Assembly: GCA_020024185.1 (NCBI GenBank)
Contig: JAHHUD010000051.1
Span: forward strand, 1-11,570
From: Oscillospiraceae bacterium
GTDB taxonomy: Bacteria; Bacillota; Clostridia; Oscillospirales; Ruminococcaceae
DNA length: 11,570 nt
Reading direction: 5' to 3'
The translations under genes and the position numbers were made by a program. Below, in pieces: positions 1 through 7,430 of the stretch (the stretch's first letter is position 1; each line of letters begins with the position of its first letter). The notes beneath the pieces were generated by a model, which worked only from the letters and a program-made list of their open reading frames with translations, had not been told where the DNA came from and made no database searches.

Positions 1-222
1 TATATTTCTAAGAGAGATTATAATAAAATATATCATTTGATTTTGATTATTAAAAATAGGTGCAAGAGCAATATGAACAATGGGCATATGAAAGCATGGT
101 TCAGTTATTTCCACATGACCGACTAACCCCTTGCAAACAGAACACTGAAGAATTTTTGAAACAATCTTATGATTTGCAGTAGGTACTTTGATTTCTGATA
201 ATAATTGTGTTTGAGCAGTTAT
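1..222 (-). other. unidentified open frame at left edge, possible gene remnant
   Basis: A minus-strand frame stays open for 74 codons, from an in-frame TAG at 223-225 to the left edge of the window. It lies just downstream of the acyltransferase stop codon. The conceptual peptide contains a CxxC pair (CSVC) followed by GHVEITEPCFHMP. There is no ATG until the middle of the frame and no ribosome binding site, so if it is coding it is an internal or 3' piece of a lost gene. I do not recognise a family. A shorter 40-codon frame on the plus strand (60-182) overlaps it, so the coding strand is itself uncertain. In AT-rich DNA a frame of this length can occur by chance. Confidence 0.2.
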
Positions 223-239
223 CTATTATTCAGTAGTGT

Positions 240-1277
240 TCATTTTGTGTTCTCATTTATATTGTTTTGTTTTATGCTCCTTGCAGGTAATGAAAACAAA
301 GCTCTTATAGTTTCATTCCTATTCATTATTTTTGTAAAAATAAACGGCAAACCAATGCCAAGTACTATATATGTAATAAGTCCATATCCAAATCGATTTT
401 TCCATTGATTTACTGGAACATGAATATACATAATCGGAACAGTCATTTGTCCTAGAAATTCAAACACATAAACTAATTTTCTTACACTTTGTATTTTGTC
501 AAACCAAAATATAATTCTACAAATAATAACTCCTATAATAATTGGAATTAGGATTGACATAACCAAACTATTGTAGCATACGGGCTTCATATCAAAATAC
601 CAAATGGTGTCATCTTTATAATTTAGATATGCAAATGCTATAAAAATTACAACGAAAAACAATGCCATATTATCGTATTTCTTATTTTCATCTCGCATTA
701 AACACAAGATAAATTTTTTAAAGTAGAATCCGATTGCAATGTATACTACTGCTAACAAAGCTACATCAATATTCCACGGAATTCCTGGATTTTGCAAAAA
801 AGGAATTTTTGATATAATGTGTGATTCAATTACAGCAACAATCCCTCCTGCTAAAATCACCAGCAAAGCAGATTTCTTATTTTTACATATCATTCTAATA
901 AGTGTAAAAATAATCAAGGAAGCAAACAAACAAGTCATGTACCACCAAACACCGGTAACAGCTCTTCCACCCCAAAGCAGACGCAAAGTTTGCTTTACCG
1001 ATAGTCTGCGATTTATCAAAGGAAACAGTAAAATCATATATGCAACATACGGTATAATATATCGTTTCACACATTTTTTTATATAAGACCAGTTCAATAC
1101 TGTATTATCCTTATATAAAAGTCCTGTGACTACAAAAAACAATGGCATGTGAAATAGAAATATTATGTCGTGAACCAGACCAACATTGTAATGCCCAATT
1201 ACAACAAGTACAATCAATATACCTTTTAATATATCAATTTTTCTTTCTCTTGTTGAATCCTGAATATTTTTAGGCAT
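240..1277 (-). CDS. acyltransferase family 3 membrane O-acetyltransferase (fucose 4-O-acetylase type)
   Basis: The predicted protein has 345 residues and is an integral membrane protein with about ten hydrophobic segments. Its N-terminus has the family signature: RKIDILKG at about 12-19, LVVIGH with the conserved His at about 29, and FLFHMPLFFVVTG at about 41-53. This is characteristic of acyltransferase-3 proteins of the NolL/WecH kind, which move acetyl groups onto sugars of surface polysaccharides. The likely role is O-acetylation of the repeat unit or polymer made by this locus. I chose the ATG at 1277 because GGAGG (plus-strand 1286-1290) sits 8 nt upstream; a TTG five codons earlier lies inside that ribosome binding site. 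It is the last gene of the run and follows a 263-nt gap, so it may also have its own promoter. The acceptor sugar cannot be told from sequence. Confidence 0.88.
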   Translation of the reverse strand: MPKNIQDSTRERKIDILKGILIVLVVIGHYNVGLVHDIIFLFHMPLFFVVTGLLYKDNTVLNWSYIKKCVKRYIIPYVAYMILLFPLINRRLSVKQTLRLLWGGRAVTGVWWYMTCLFASLIIFTLIRMICKNKKSALLVILAGGIVAVIESHIISKIPFLQNPGIPWNIDVALLAVVYIAIGFYFKKFILCLMRDENKKYDNMALFFVVIFIAFAYLNYKDDTIWYFDMKPVCYNSLVMSILIPIIIGVIICRIIFWFDKIQSVRKLVYVFEFLGQMTVPIMYIHVPVNQWKNRFGYGLITYIVLGIGLPFIFTKIMNRNETIRALFSLPARSIKQNNINENTK

Positions 1278-1302
1278 ACTTGTTTCCTCCAATTAAAAAT
1301 AA

Positions 1303-1332
1303 TTTATATAACTATGTATCAAATCATAGCAA
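1303..1332 (-). promoter_or_regulatory. candidate sigma-A-type promoter for the acyltransferase gene
   Basis: On the minus strand TTGCTA (-35, plus 1327-1332) and TATAAA (-10, plus 1303-1308) are separated by 18 nt. Transcription would start about 20 nt before the acyltransferase ATG, close to its GGAGG. A 5-bp inverted repeat (CTATG/CATAG, 1312-1329) falls within the spacer. The match is imperfect (4/6 and 5/6), and such matches are common in AT-rich DNA. Confidence 0.28.
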
Positions 1333-1365
1333 GCACATAATTTTATTTATATGTCAGTAATGTTT

Positions 1366-1453
1366 ATAATTTTATGGCTTACGTTACACTTAACGGATAA
1401 CTACGCCACCGGTATAATGTGGTAAACGCAACACTTTTCCGATAATTTTATGG
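1366..1453. repeat. 12-bp direct repeat ATAATTTTATGG flanking a 64-nt segment
   Basis: ATAATTTTATGG occurs at 1366-1377 and again at 1442-1453 in the gap between wzx and the acyltransferase gene. The enclosed segment contains a small hairpin, CGTTA-CACT-TAACG (1382-1395). The pair may mark a small insertion, deletion or duplication, but a 12-mer this AT-rich could repeat by chance. Confidence 0.3.
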
Positions 1454-1536
1454 AACATATAACGATACTAATTTGATTTAATCACTTTCAATACATTCTT
1501 TTTGATAAGCGTATCGCCATATATCTCTATATACAT
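1390..1536 (-). pseudogene. possible degenerate gene fragment with internal stop
   Basis: Starting at an ATG 4 nt after the wzx stop codon, this minus-strand frame reads MYIEIYGDTLIKKN..., meets an in-frame TAG at 1468-1470, and continues as YRYMFHKIIGKVLRLP... to a TAA at 1390-1392. That is 22 codons, the stop, and 25 more codons. The composition (aromatic and basic residues with a hydrophobic periodicity) looks protein-like, and the position matches that of a lost gene between wzx and the acyltransferase. There is no strong ribosome binding site before the ATG. I cannot assign a family. Chance occurrence is possible, since each piece is short. Confidence 0.25.
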
Positions 1537-1540
1537 TAAA

Positions 1541-2989
1541 TTACTTTTTTCGCACGCTCAACAGATTGCCTATGTAGTCCATCACATAGTTTATCATAAA
1601 TATGATATCTTTCTTATATAACATAAAAATTACTATACAACAACCTATATAACTAACAACTGAAATAATGTTAAAACTGTTAAAAGTATTATATAGTGCG
1701 TAAACTGCAACACATGCTGTTAAAAAATAAAACTTTTTTAGTCCAAAGTCGATGTAATAATATCGATTTGATATTAAAGTACGGAGAGTGAAAAAAACAA
1801 CATATGAAATAGCTGTGGAAATAGCTGCGCCTTGTGCGCCATACTGAGGTACTAAAATAGCAAGACCAATCATATGGCTCACACAAGCACCAAGTCCAAC
1901 TACTACCTGCATACCACTTTTTTTCAAGAACACAATACCGCTAACTGTTGTTTCAGAAATAGTATACATAATTGGGTTAAAAATTAGACAAGGAAAGATA
2001 TATGCTGCTGCTTGATATTTTTCTCCCAGCAAAATAGCAAAAACATCTTTTACAAGAATCAGCGAAATTCCCATAAAAAACATAATTACAGTAATCATTC
2101 GGTTTCCCTTTTGATAAAATTCTTTGTCATCAGGATTTTTTGAATAGTGTTCAACCGATATAGGAGCCCAGAGCGTGTTAAATGTTGATTGTACAATCGC
2201 AAATACATGCACTAAACTCATAGTTGAAGCATAAATTCCTACCTCAGAATAAGAAGAAAATGTATTCAACGCTATTTTATCCATACCCTGAAAAATGGAA
2301 GTAATACCCATTGAAATAATATAAGGTGCGCCATACTTTAAAAGGTCACTATAAGCGTAGCTTCCTGCACTAAAAGGTTGATTTTCACAAAGCCAAGTTT
2401 CTTTGTTTGCATAAAGACAGCCAATTAAACATATTGCTCCAGATAGAGTTGTTGCAATAGCCAACAACAATAAATATTCTTTCTTTACAACAAAAATAAG
2501 CAACAATGCTATGCCTACATACGATATTTTATGTACCACGTTTAATGTTGCAAACACTTTACTTTTATACGATAATCTTACCATAAGCTGTGTAAAACGA
2601 TAAAATAGCTGAATTAAAATATTGATACACAAACACACTATCACAGACGTATTAAATTCAAAACTTATAATTTTAGTCGATGATAGAAAAATTACAGCTA
2701 TTCCCAAAACTATCCCTACTAAAGCTGGGATTTTCACACAGTCATAAAACAACTTACGCTTATAAGATAACTCTTCACGTTCATAGTAATATCGTACCAA
2801 AGCTTGATCTAATCCAAGGCACAACACCATAAGTGCGATATTGGAATATGTACCAAATATAGAGTATTGACCGTACTGCTCTGGGTCAACTAATCGTGTT
2901 ATGATAGGTGTCGTTAATAATCCCAACAATAAATTAATAATCGTACCTGTACCGATTGTTGCAAAATGCTTAATAAAGTTTTTTTCCAT
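1541..2989 (-). CDS. wzx: Wzx-like polysaccharide repeat-unit flippase
   Basis: This 482-residue polytopic membrane protein belongs to the MOP superfamily of polysaccharide export flippases (Polysacc_synt type). The N-terminus is typical: an amphipathic start, then the hydrophobic segment around INLLLGLLTTPIITRLV and the DPEQYGQYSIF motif, where the YG near residue 40 is a strong family mark. About a dozen or more membrane spans follow, with charged loops between them and a basic C-terminus. Such proteins move undecaprenyl-linked oligosaccharide repeat units from the inner to the outer face of the membrane, where a Wzy polymerase joins them. The ATG at 2989 is preceded by AGGGAGA. The wzy-like gene lies directly upstream, separated by a 193-nt gap that holds a glf remnant and two hairpins. 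Confidence 0.93.
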   Translation of the reverse strand: MEKNFIKHFATIGTGTIINLLLGLLTTPIITRLVDPEQYGQYSIFGTYSNIALMVLCLGLDQALVRYYYEREELSYKRKLFYDCVKIPALVGIVLGIAVIFLSSTKIISFEFNTSVIVCLCINILIQLFYRFTQLMVRLSYKSKVFATLNVVHKISYVGIALLLIFVVKKEYLLLLAIATTLSGAICLIGCLYANKETWLCENQPFSAGSYAYSDLLKYGAPYIISMGITSIFQGMDKIALNTFSSYSEVGIYASTMSLVHVFAIVQSTFNTLWAPISVEHYSKNPDDKEFYQKGNRMITVIMFFMGISLILVKDVFAILLGEKYQAAAYIFPCLIFNPIMYTISETTVSGIVFLKKSGMQVVVGLGACVSHMIGLAILVPQYGAQGAAISTAISYVVFFTLRTLISNRYYYIDFGLKKFYFLTACVAVYALYNTFNSFNIISVVSYIGCCIVIFMLYKKDIIFMINYVMDYIGNLLSVRKK

Positions 2990-3009
2990 TAATTTAATTC
3001 TCCCTAAAA

Positions 3010-3033
3010 TCTATCTTGTCATACAAAGATAGA
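3010..3033 (-). promoter_or_regulatory. 8-bp hairpin directly before the wzx ribosome binding site
   Basis: TCTATCTT and AAGATAGA form a perfect 8-bp inverted repeat around an 8-nt loop. On the transcribed strand it is followed by TTTTA and then the wzx AGGGAGA sequence. The short U-run makes it a weak terminator candidate for the vanished glf gene. Alternatively it could act as an attenuator or modulate access to the wzx start. It lies between the glf remnant's stop codon (3045-3047) and the wzx start. Function is inferred from geometry only. Confidence 0.35.
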
Positions 3034-3044
3034 GAAGTTATCAT

Positions 3045-3170
3045 TTATTTGATTTTCTTCTCGCACATATCCAGTACAGCAATAATAGCCCGATTTATAT
3101 CATAATACTTATACTCATCAAGGCAACCACCAAAGATAAAGTTATCTTCAGTGGTTGCCTGTGCTTTGTA
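3045..3170 (-). pseudogene. glf: C-terminal remnant of UDP-galactopyranose mutase
   Basis: The minus strand encodes 41 codons ending in TAA, with FIFGGCLDEYKYYDINRAII in the middle. UDP-galactopyranose mutase (Glf) C-termini carry a FGGRLGxYKYYDMDxVI-type motif followed by a short helical tail, so this is very probably the last tenth of a glf gene; intact Glf is about 370 residues. The conserved Arg of GGRL, which in characterised Glf proteins contacts the substrate diphosphate, is Cys here. The codon before the recognisable part is a TAA (3171-3173) where Glf would usually have Lys or Glu, and the frame then runs directly into the wzy stop codon (3183-3185). There is no start codon or ribosome binding site. 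The locus apparently once had glf between wzy and wzx, or acquired wzy by a recombination ending inside glf. Confidence 0.78.
3121..3160. repeat. 10-bp perfect inverted repeat with nested 7-bp stem
   Basis: AGGCAACCAC and GTGGTTGCCT (3121-3130 and 3151-3160) are perfectly complementary. Inside them, AAGATAA and TTATCTT (3133-3139, 3142-3148) pair again around a 2-nt centre after a CA/CA mismatch. The whole hairpin falls within the glf remnant, 23 nt downstream of the wzy stop. No U-run follows on the minus strand, so it does not look like a standard intrinsic terminator. It may stabilise the wzy mRNA 3' end or be fortuitous. Confidence 0.45.
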
Positions 3171-3182
3171 TTACTTTTTAAC

Positions 3183-4379
3183 TCATTTTCGTAAAGAATA
3201 GCGAGAGCGACTCATATCTCTTGCTCTTATCATTTCAGCAAACATTATAACTGTTAAATTTGTACCTATGTTAATCATACAGTTTTCTGTAAGCCCCATA
3301 ATAGCGATAATCACCAAACATAATGCCCCGGTTTTATTCTTTGTCTTTTTTAGATATGAAGTTAAGAAAAATAGTAGAACAGTATAAATTATTGCACCAA
3401 ATATCCCCCATACAATTAACATATATAAATAACTATTGTCCAAACCACTCCAACGTTGTCCCGTGAGGGCAGCCTGTGCTGCTGTGACTACTTCAATACC
3501 ATTTCCAAACAAAGAAATTCCTGGATTTTGGAAGTATTTTGCAAAGAATGATAATCTATAACTTAAAAAGTAGTTCAAAGCTGTAAGCAGTGAAGCAAAC
3601 ATCCCTTCCGAATACATATAAGTTAGTATTAAAGTTGACAGCATTCCTACTATATATGACCATCTTCCAACTGGATATATCCAGCCAAAACCACTTTTTC
3701 CTTTTCTATTAAAAAGAGTAAATATTGTCATCATTATAATAATTGTCACACTCAGCAATGCAGACGCTCTACTGTTTGTATAAGAATAAACAAAATAAAT
3801 AATTATACTCCACAATATACTGTCTTTATATTTCCACTCATCTTGTCTACAATAAACATAAGATAGGAGAAAGAATAGTACGGTATTAGCAAAAGCGTTC
3901 GCACTAACAAATCCGAAAGAATAACGCACATATCCCTCTCTCATAAATGAGGTTCCTTCAATAAAGCCACCGGAATAAAGCAATAAAATATATCCAATAC
4001 ATAGGGCATAGGTAGTTGCAACCCATTTGCTTGCATATTTTCCGGAAAGACCTGACGGAAATGTACTTACAAAAACAAACAATATTGCAAAATTCAATGT
4101 CCCAGCCATAAAAAATGTAGAAAATACAGCAACTGCCATTATTAATAACAACGTAAACTTCCACTTGCTATGTCTTTTCTCTAAAAAGAATAACAGCATA
4201 CACCCTATAATAGATATTCTCGGTGCCCAATATATTAAAGTTCCTTTAGAAATTAACAGAAAATTCTGTACGTTTGAACTTTCAATCACCTTAGCTGCTA
4301 TGTTTATACATAGCATAAACAAGTATAATACAACTACAAGTGATAGTTTCTTTTTTTTGATTCTAATTTGTAACTTCAT
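3183..4379 (-). CDS. wzy: Wzy-like O-antigen/capsule repeat-unit polymerase
   Basis: This 398-residue protein has about ten to twelve hydrophobic membrane segments and little soluble sequence, the usual build of a Wzy or O-antigen-ligase-like protein. Features seen in that superfamily are a basic cytoplasmic N-terminus, RYSFGFVSANAFA at about 152-164, a small SRAS motif at about 203-206, and an external region with LFGNGIE (about 290-296) and LDNSYLYML (about 313-321). Its job would be to join flipped lipid-linked repeat units at the outer membrane face. Wzy sequences diverge widely, so the call rests on topology, these short motifs and the neighbouring wzx. The ATG at 4379 lies 1 nt after the stop of the upstream glycosyltransferase, with AGAGG inside that gene's end, which suggests translational coupling. 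The 3' end adjoins a glf remnant in the same frame. Confidence 0.85.
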   Translation of the reverse strand: MKLQIRIKKKKLSLVVVLYLFMLCINIAAKVIESSNVQNFLLISKGTLIYWAPRISIIGCMLLFFLEKRHSKWKFTLLLIMAVAVFSTFFMAGTLNFAILFVFVSTFPSGLSGKYASKWVATTYALCIGYILLLYSGGFIEGTSFMREGYVRYSFGFVSANAFANTVLFFLLSYVYCRQDEWKYKDSILWSIIIYFVYSYTNSRASALLSVTIIIMMTIFTLFNRKGKSGFGWIYPVGRWSYIVGMLSTLILTYMYSEGMFASLLTALNYFLSYRLSFFAKYFQNPGISLFGNGIEVVTAAQAALTGQRWSGLDNSYLYMLIVWGIFGAIIYTVLLFFLTSYLKKTKNKTGALCLVIIAIMGLTENCMINIGTNLTVIMFAEMIRARDMSRSRYSLRK

Positions 4380-4380
4380 A

Positions 4381-5250
4381 TTATAACCTCTTTGATTTTT
4401 GATGCACTAAATCAAATATATCAATATCCAAATATTTGATTATATTATTCATCTGATAGTCGTTTTTGCATTCTAACACGTTACTACTTGCCAAACCATC
4501 GTTCAGCGTACCCCATACGTTTTTAAGGTTATAATTGTTACTTTTGGCTAAAACAGTTGGAGTATCATTAAGCAATGCCATAATTTTCAACCATAAATCA
4601 TCTGCATATAAGCATGTATTTTCAATCCCACTTTTATCAAAAACTCGTGTATCTAAGCAATGTGGGGGATATAATACACCTCCACACCCAGTGGGAATCA
4701 AGTCATACATTTCTATATCAATACAATCTCGTTTTTCATACTGCCATTGATTGTAAGCAAGCAAGTTGCAATTTTTATCAAAGAGCATACCATGAACTCT
4801 TTTCGCAGAGACTGCTTTTGGATGTTTTGTATATGATAAGTAAAGCTCATTTATCGTATTTTTATCGTAGATAATATCATCGTCAATTGTGATAATTACA
4901 CTTTCTGGAAATTCCTGCATTGCATAATAGTATTTTTTATGGGAGCGTATATCTCCATCAACCATTCGCAAAGTAACCCCCTGTTTCATAATCATTTGTA
5001 GAATAGGATGTTCAAAATTCTCAAATTGTTCTGCACTTAAATACAATACTATTTTATCCGGTTGCATAGTTTGACGTAAGATGCTCCCAACAACCATCGG
5101 CAAACAATGAAGTCTTGCTGGATAAGTTGTAAAAGAAACCACTATTTTAGGCGGTTCATTTTTCTGGGGCAAAATAGGCCTATAAAGATAATATTTTAAA
5201 TATGACATATTCTTATACAAGCCCTTTACTAAATTTTTTATTTTTCTCAT
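4381..5250 (-). CDS. GT-A fold glycosyltransferase (GT2-like) with IDDD motif
   Basis: The 289-residue protein has a short basic N-terminal stretch, then IVVSFTTYPARL at about 36-47 and QTMQPDKIVLYLS at about 60-72. These resemble the first strands of a nucleotide-sugar-binding GT-A domain. The metal-binding acidic motif is probably TIDDDIIY (Asp 123-125). Downstream are PTGCGGVLYPP (about 186-196) and YADDLWL (about 215-221), probably part of the acceptor and catalytic region. It should be a cytoplasmic or membrane-associated transferase adding one sugar to the lipid-linked repeat unit; donor and acceptor are not predictable. The start at 5250 has GGGAG about 11 nt upstream, and an overlapping out-of-frame ATG lies 7 nt before it. 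The gap to the preceding GT4 gene is 19 nt, so the two are surely co-transcribed. Confidence 0.85.
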   Translation of the reverse strand: MRKIKNLVKGLYKNMSYLKYYLYRPILPQKNEPPKIVVSFTTYPARLHCLPMVVGSILRQTMQPDKIVLYLSAEQFENFEHPILQMIMKQGVTLRMVDGDIRSHKKYYYAMQEFPESVIITIDDDIIYDKNTINELYLSYTKHPKAVSAKRVHGMLFDKNCNLLAYNQWQYEKRDCIDIEMYDLIPTGCGGVLYPPHCLDTRVFDKSGIENTCLYADDLWLKIMALLNDTPTVLAKSNNYNLKNVWGTLNDGLASSNVLECKNDYQMNNIIKYLDIDIFDLVHQKSKRL

Positions 5251-5269
5251 ATGCCATACTCTCCCTTCT

Positions 5270-6424
5270 TTACTTTATCTTTATTGCGATATAAACCTCA
5301 TTTATTTTTTTTGCATTATTTTCCGCAGTCATATTTTGCAACATGTATTTTTGCCCATTCCCCGCAATCATCTTTGCTTTATCAGTATGTTCTAACACCC
5401 ATTTTATTTTTTTTGTTAAATCATCACTGTTACCATTTTCATAAAAAATGCCTGTTTTTTCATCAAGGATTAATTCTGCAGTTGCTGCACTTTTGGCACC
5501 AATTACCAATGTACCACTCATCATTGCTTCAACCGTAACCCTACCAAAAGCTTCTGCTTTTGAACAAACAAATGTAATATCAGATGTTTGATAAAACACT
5601 TGTGTATCTACTCTATATCCACAGAATGTAATAAAATCGTCCATTTTTGCAGCGTGGACCTTTTCTTTTAGCTTATTGACATATTCTTGCTGTCCTTTTC
5701 CAACAATATTTAAATGAAAATTCTTGTATCCATCTTTATAAAGGTTAATGCATGCATCAATTAACTGTTCTTGTCCTTTTGACTCATTAATTGAACCCAC
5801 TATTAGCATCTGGATAACATCTTTGCAGAACAAGTCATCTCGTTGGGTGTAAAACTTTTGTGAATCTATTCCGTTATAAATTTTGACCAAATGTGCATTT
5901 GGAATAAGCCTATCGTATTTTCTTTTAATGCTTTCTGAAATAGCAATTACACAAGATGCTTGTTCAATTAGACGATAACCATTTATTTTGTCCCATATAC
6001 ACTTTTTTTGGTCTTCCTCGAGAAATTCTCTTATATGCCATACATAAGGTATGCCCATATTACCAGCCACTTGTGCTGCTAAGTATGTCCATGATGTATT
6101 CATATGAACAATGTCAATGTCAAGTTTTTTAAATAACAGCTTATACCTAACTGAAACCATAGTATTAAAGATGCGTTTATATACACGTTCCAACTTATTT
6201 TTTACTGTGTCATATTCGCTCAATTTTGATATCCAGTTAAATGTTCTTATATAGTGCCAGCTAATCCCGGCTGCATCCAACAATTCTTGACCTGTTCCTT
6301 TTCTTTGCAGAACAATATGTACATTGTGATTGTACTCATTTTTTAGAATTGTGCAAAGCCTAACCATACTTAAAAAGGCCCCAGACGCAGAATCATTATC
6401 TGATGCAACAAATAGTATATTCAT
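5270..6424 (-). CDS. GT4 family glycosyltransferase (GT-B fold)
   Basis: This 384-residue protein shows both halves of a GT-B enzyme. The N-terminal acceptor-binding domain begins MNILFVASDND and includes IDIVHMNTSW at about 103-112. The C-terminal nucleotide-sugar domain includes a VGSINESKGQE segment at about 209-219 and EAFGRVTVEAM at about 291-301. The latter holds the EX7E pair (Glu 291 and Glu 299) of retaining GT4 enzymes, and AELILDEKTGIFY follows. It should add one sugar to the growing repeat unit with retention of configuration. The ATG at 6424 has GAGGAAGG about 10 nt upstream. It follows the GT2 gene by 59 nt and precedes the IDDD-type transferase by 19 nt. Substrate specificity is unknown. 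Confidence 0.9.
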   Translation of the reverse strand: MNILFVASDNDSASGAFLSMVRLCTILKNEYNHNVHIVLQRKGTGQELLDAAGISWHYIRTFNWISKLSEYDTVKNKLERVYKRIFNTMVSVRYKLLFKKLDIDIVHMNTSWTYLAAQVAGNMGIPYVWHIREFLEEDQKKCIWDKINGYRLIEQASCVIAISESIKRKYDRLIPNAHLVKIYNGIDSQKFYTQRDDLFCKDVIQMLIVGSINESKGQEQLIDACINLYKDGYKNFHLNIVGKGQQEYVNKLKEKVHAAKMDDFITFCGYRVDTQVFYQTSDITFVCSKAEAFGRVTVEAMMSGTLVIGAKSAATAELILDEKTGIFYENGNSDDLTKKIKWVLEHTDKAKMIAGNGQKYMLQNMTAENNAKKINEVYIAIKIK

Positions 6425-6483
6425 AACTTATATTGCCTTCCTCACATTGTATATGCTTTGGTAGTATACACCGTTTATTTATA

Positions 6484-7389
6484 TTATTTATCTGACTGAC
6501 TATATTGAATAGTAGGGTTAAAAAATATTCCAGCTAAACTTCCTTTATACAGCACAAGTAATCGTGATAATTTCTTATTTTTACTTAATAACACTATCTT
6601 TCCACTTTGTTTAATTACAGTTACCATTCTTTTAATTATTGCAAAAAATCCACGCTTTCTTGCAATATACATTCCGTTTCTAGCTTGACAAAAGAATCTA
6701 GAAATTCTATCCGTTGAAGCTGTTGCGATATCTGCCCCTTTAATTGATGGGGCTTTATGAATAATAATACTATCAAAATCCAAATATGCAGGCTGTTGTC
6801 TAACCAATCTATCTGTATACTCTACATCATCTCCATAGATGAAAAACTCTGCAATCGGCAAACCAACTTTTTTTGAAACAGATATATTAACAAAGCATCC
6901 AACAAAAGATGCAGTGTTTATTGGCATAATTTTATATTTACTAATAAGCTCAGGACAAATCCCCAATCTATTTTTGCGGTCATATGTTGGAAAGTTCATA
7001 GGAAAAATAGTGTTATCTGTCCAATATACTAAAGATGCTAAATATGAAAACTCATCATTTAATAATTTAGCCTTATTAAGAAGGCTTTCTAATGCATCTC
7101 CTTGAGGAACTGAATCATCATCCATAATCCATGCATACTTATAACCTAATTTTTCTACAGTACGCATTCCAAATGAAAATCCACCTGCACCACCAAGATT
7201 TTTTCCAGTACTTTCGTATATAACCCTATCTTCACGAATTGTTTGAATATACTCCTTTGTGCCATCAGTACTTGCATTATCAATTATGATGATATCGCAT
7301 GGCACACTTTGATTTAGCAGTGCATTTATATTCTCTTTTAACAAAGTCAATCTGTTATATGTAACCACTACAGCTGCTACATTATTCAT
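6484..7389 (-). CDS. GT2 family glycosyltransferase with DDD motif (rhamnosyl- or galactofuranosyltransferase-like)
   Basis: The 301-residue protein is a classic GT2 enzyme of the COG1216 type. It opens with AAVVVTYNRLTLL, has IIIDNASTDGT at about 34-44, NLGGAGGFSFG at about 64-74, and the metal-binding WIMDDDSVP with Asp 90-92. The later FIYGDDVEYTDRL (about 183-195) supplies the acidic pair expected of the catalytic base region. The DDDSxP form and the GDDVEY block recall bacterial galactofuranosyl- and rhamnosyltransferases of this group. That is of interest because a glf remnant, from the enzyme that makes UDP-Galf, lies in the same locus; this donor assignment is inference. The ATG at 7389 has GAGGAGG 7 nt upstream (7397-7403). 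A 256-nt gap separates it from the ATP-grasp gene upstream. Confidence 0.88.
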   Translation of the reverse strand: MNNVAAVVVTYNRLTLLKENINALLNQSVPCDIIIIDNASTDGTKEYIQTIREDRVIYESTGKNLGGAGGFSFGMRTVEKLGYKYAWIMDDDSVPQGDALESLLNKAKLLNDEFSYLASLVYWTDNTIFPMNFPTYDRKNRLGICPELISKYKIMPINTASFVGCFVNISVSKKVGLPIAEFFIYGDDVEYTDRLVRQQPAYLDFDSIIIHKAPSIKGADIATASTDRISRFFCQARNGMYIARKRGFFAIIKRMVTVIKQSGKIVLLSKNKKLSRLLVLYKGSLAGIFFNPTIQYSQSDK

Positions 7390-7430
7390 CGCTTGACCTC
7401 CTCATTTTTCATGTTTTTTATGCCAACTCT

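Noticed and set aside
60..182. 40-codon plus-strand frame with a protein-like composition (QYEQWAYESMVQLFPHDRL)
   Set aside because: It is short, bounded by stops on both sides, has no ATG at its start and no ribosome binding site, and cannot be tied to a family. A transposase remnant was considered but nothing supports it.
205..408. 67-codon hydrophobic frame on the plus strand
   Set aside because: It overlaps the 3' end of the acyltransferase gene in antisense, and its hydrophobicity mirrors T-rich sequence. No start signal is seen.
4027..4386. 119-codon open frame on the plus strand opposite the wzy gene
   Set aside because: It is antisense to a well-supported membrane protein, lacks a ribosome binding site and has no recognisable motifs; such shadow frames are expected in AT-rich membrane-protein genes.
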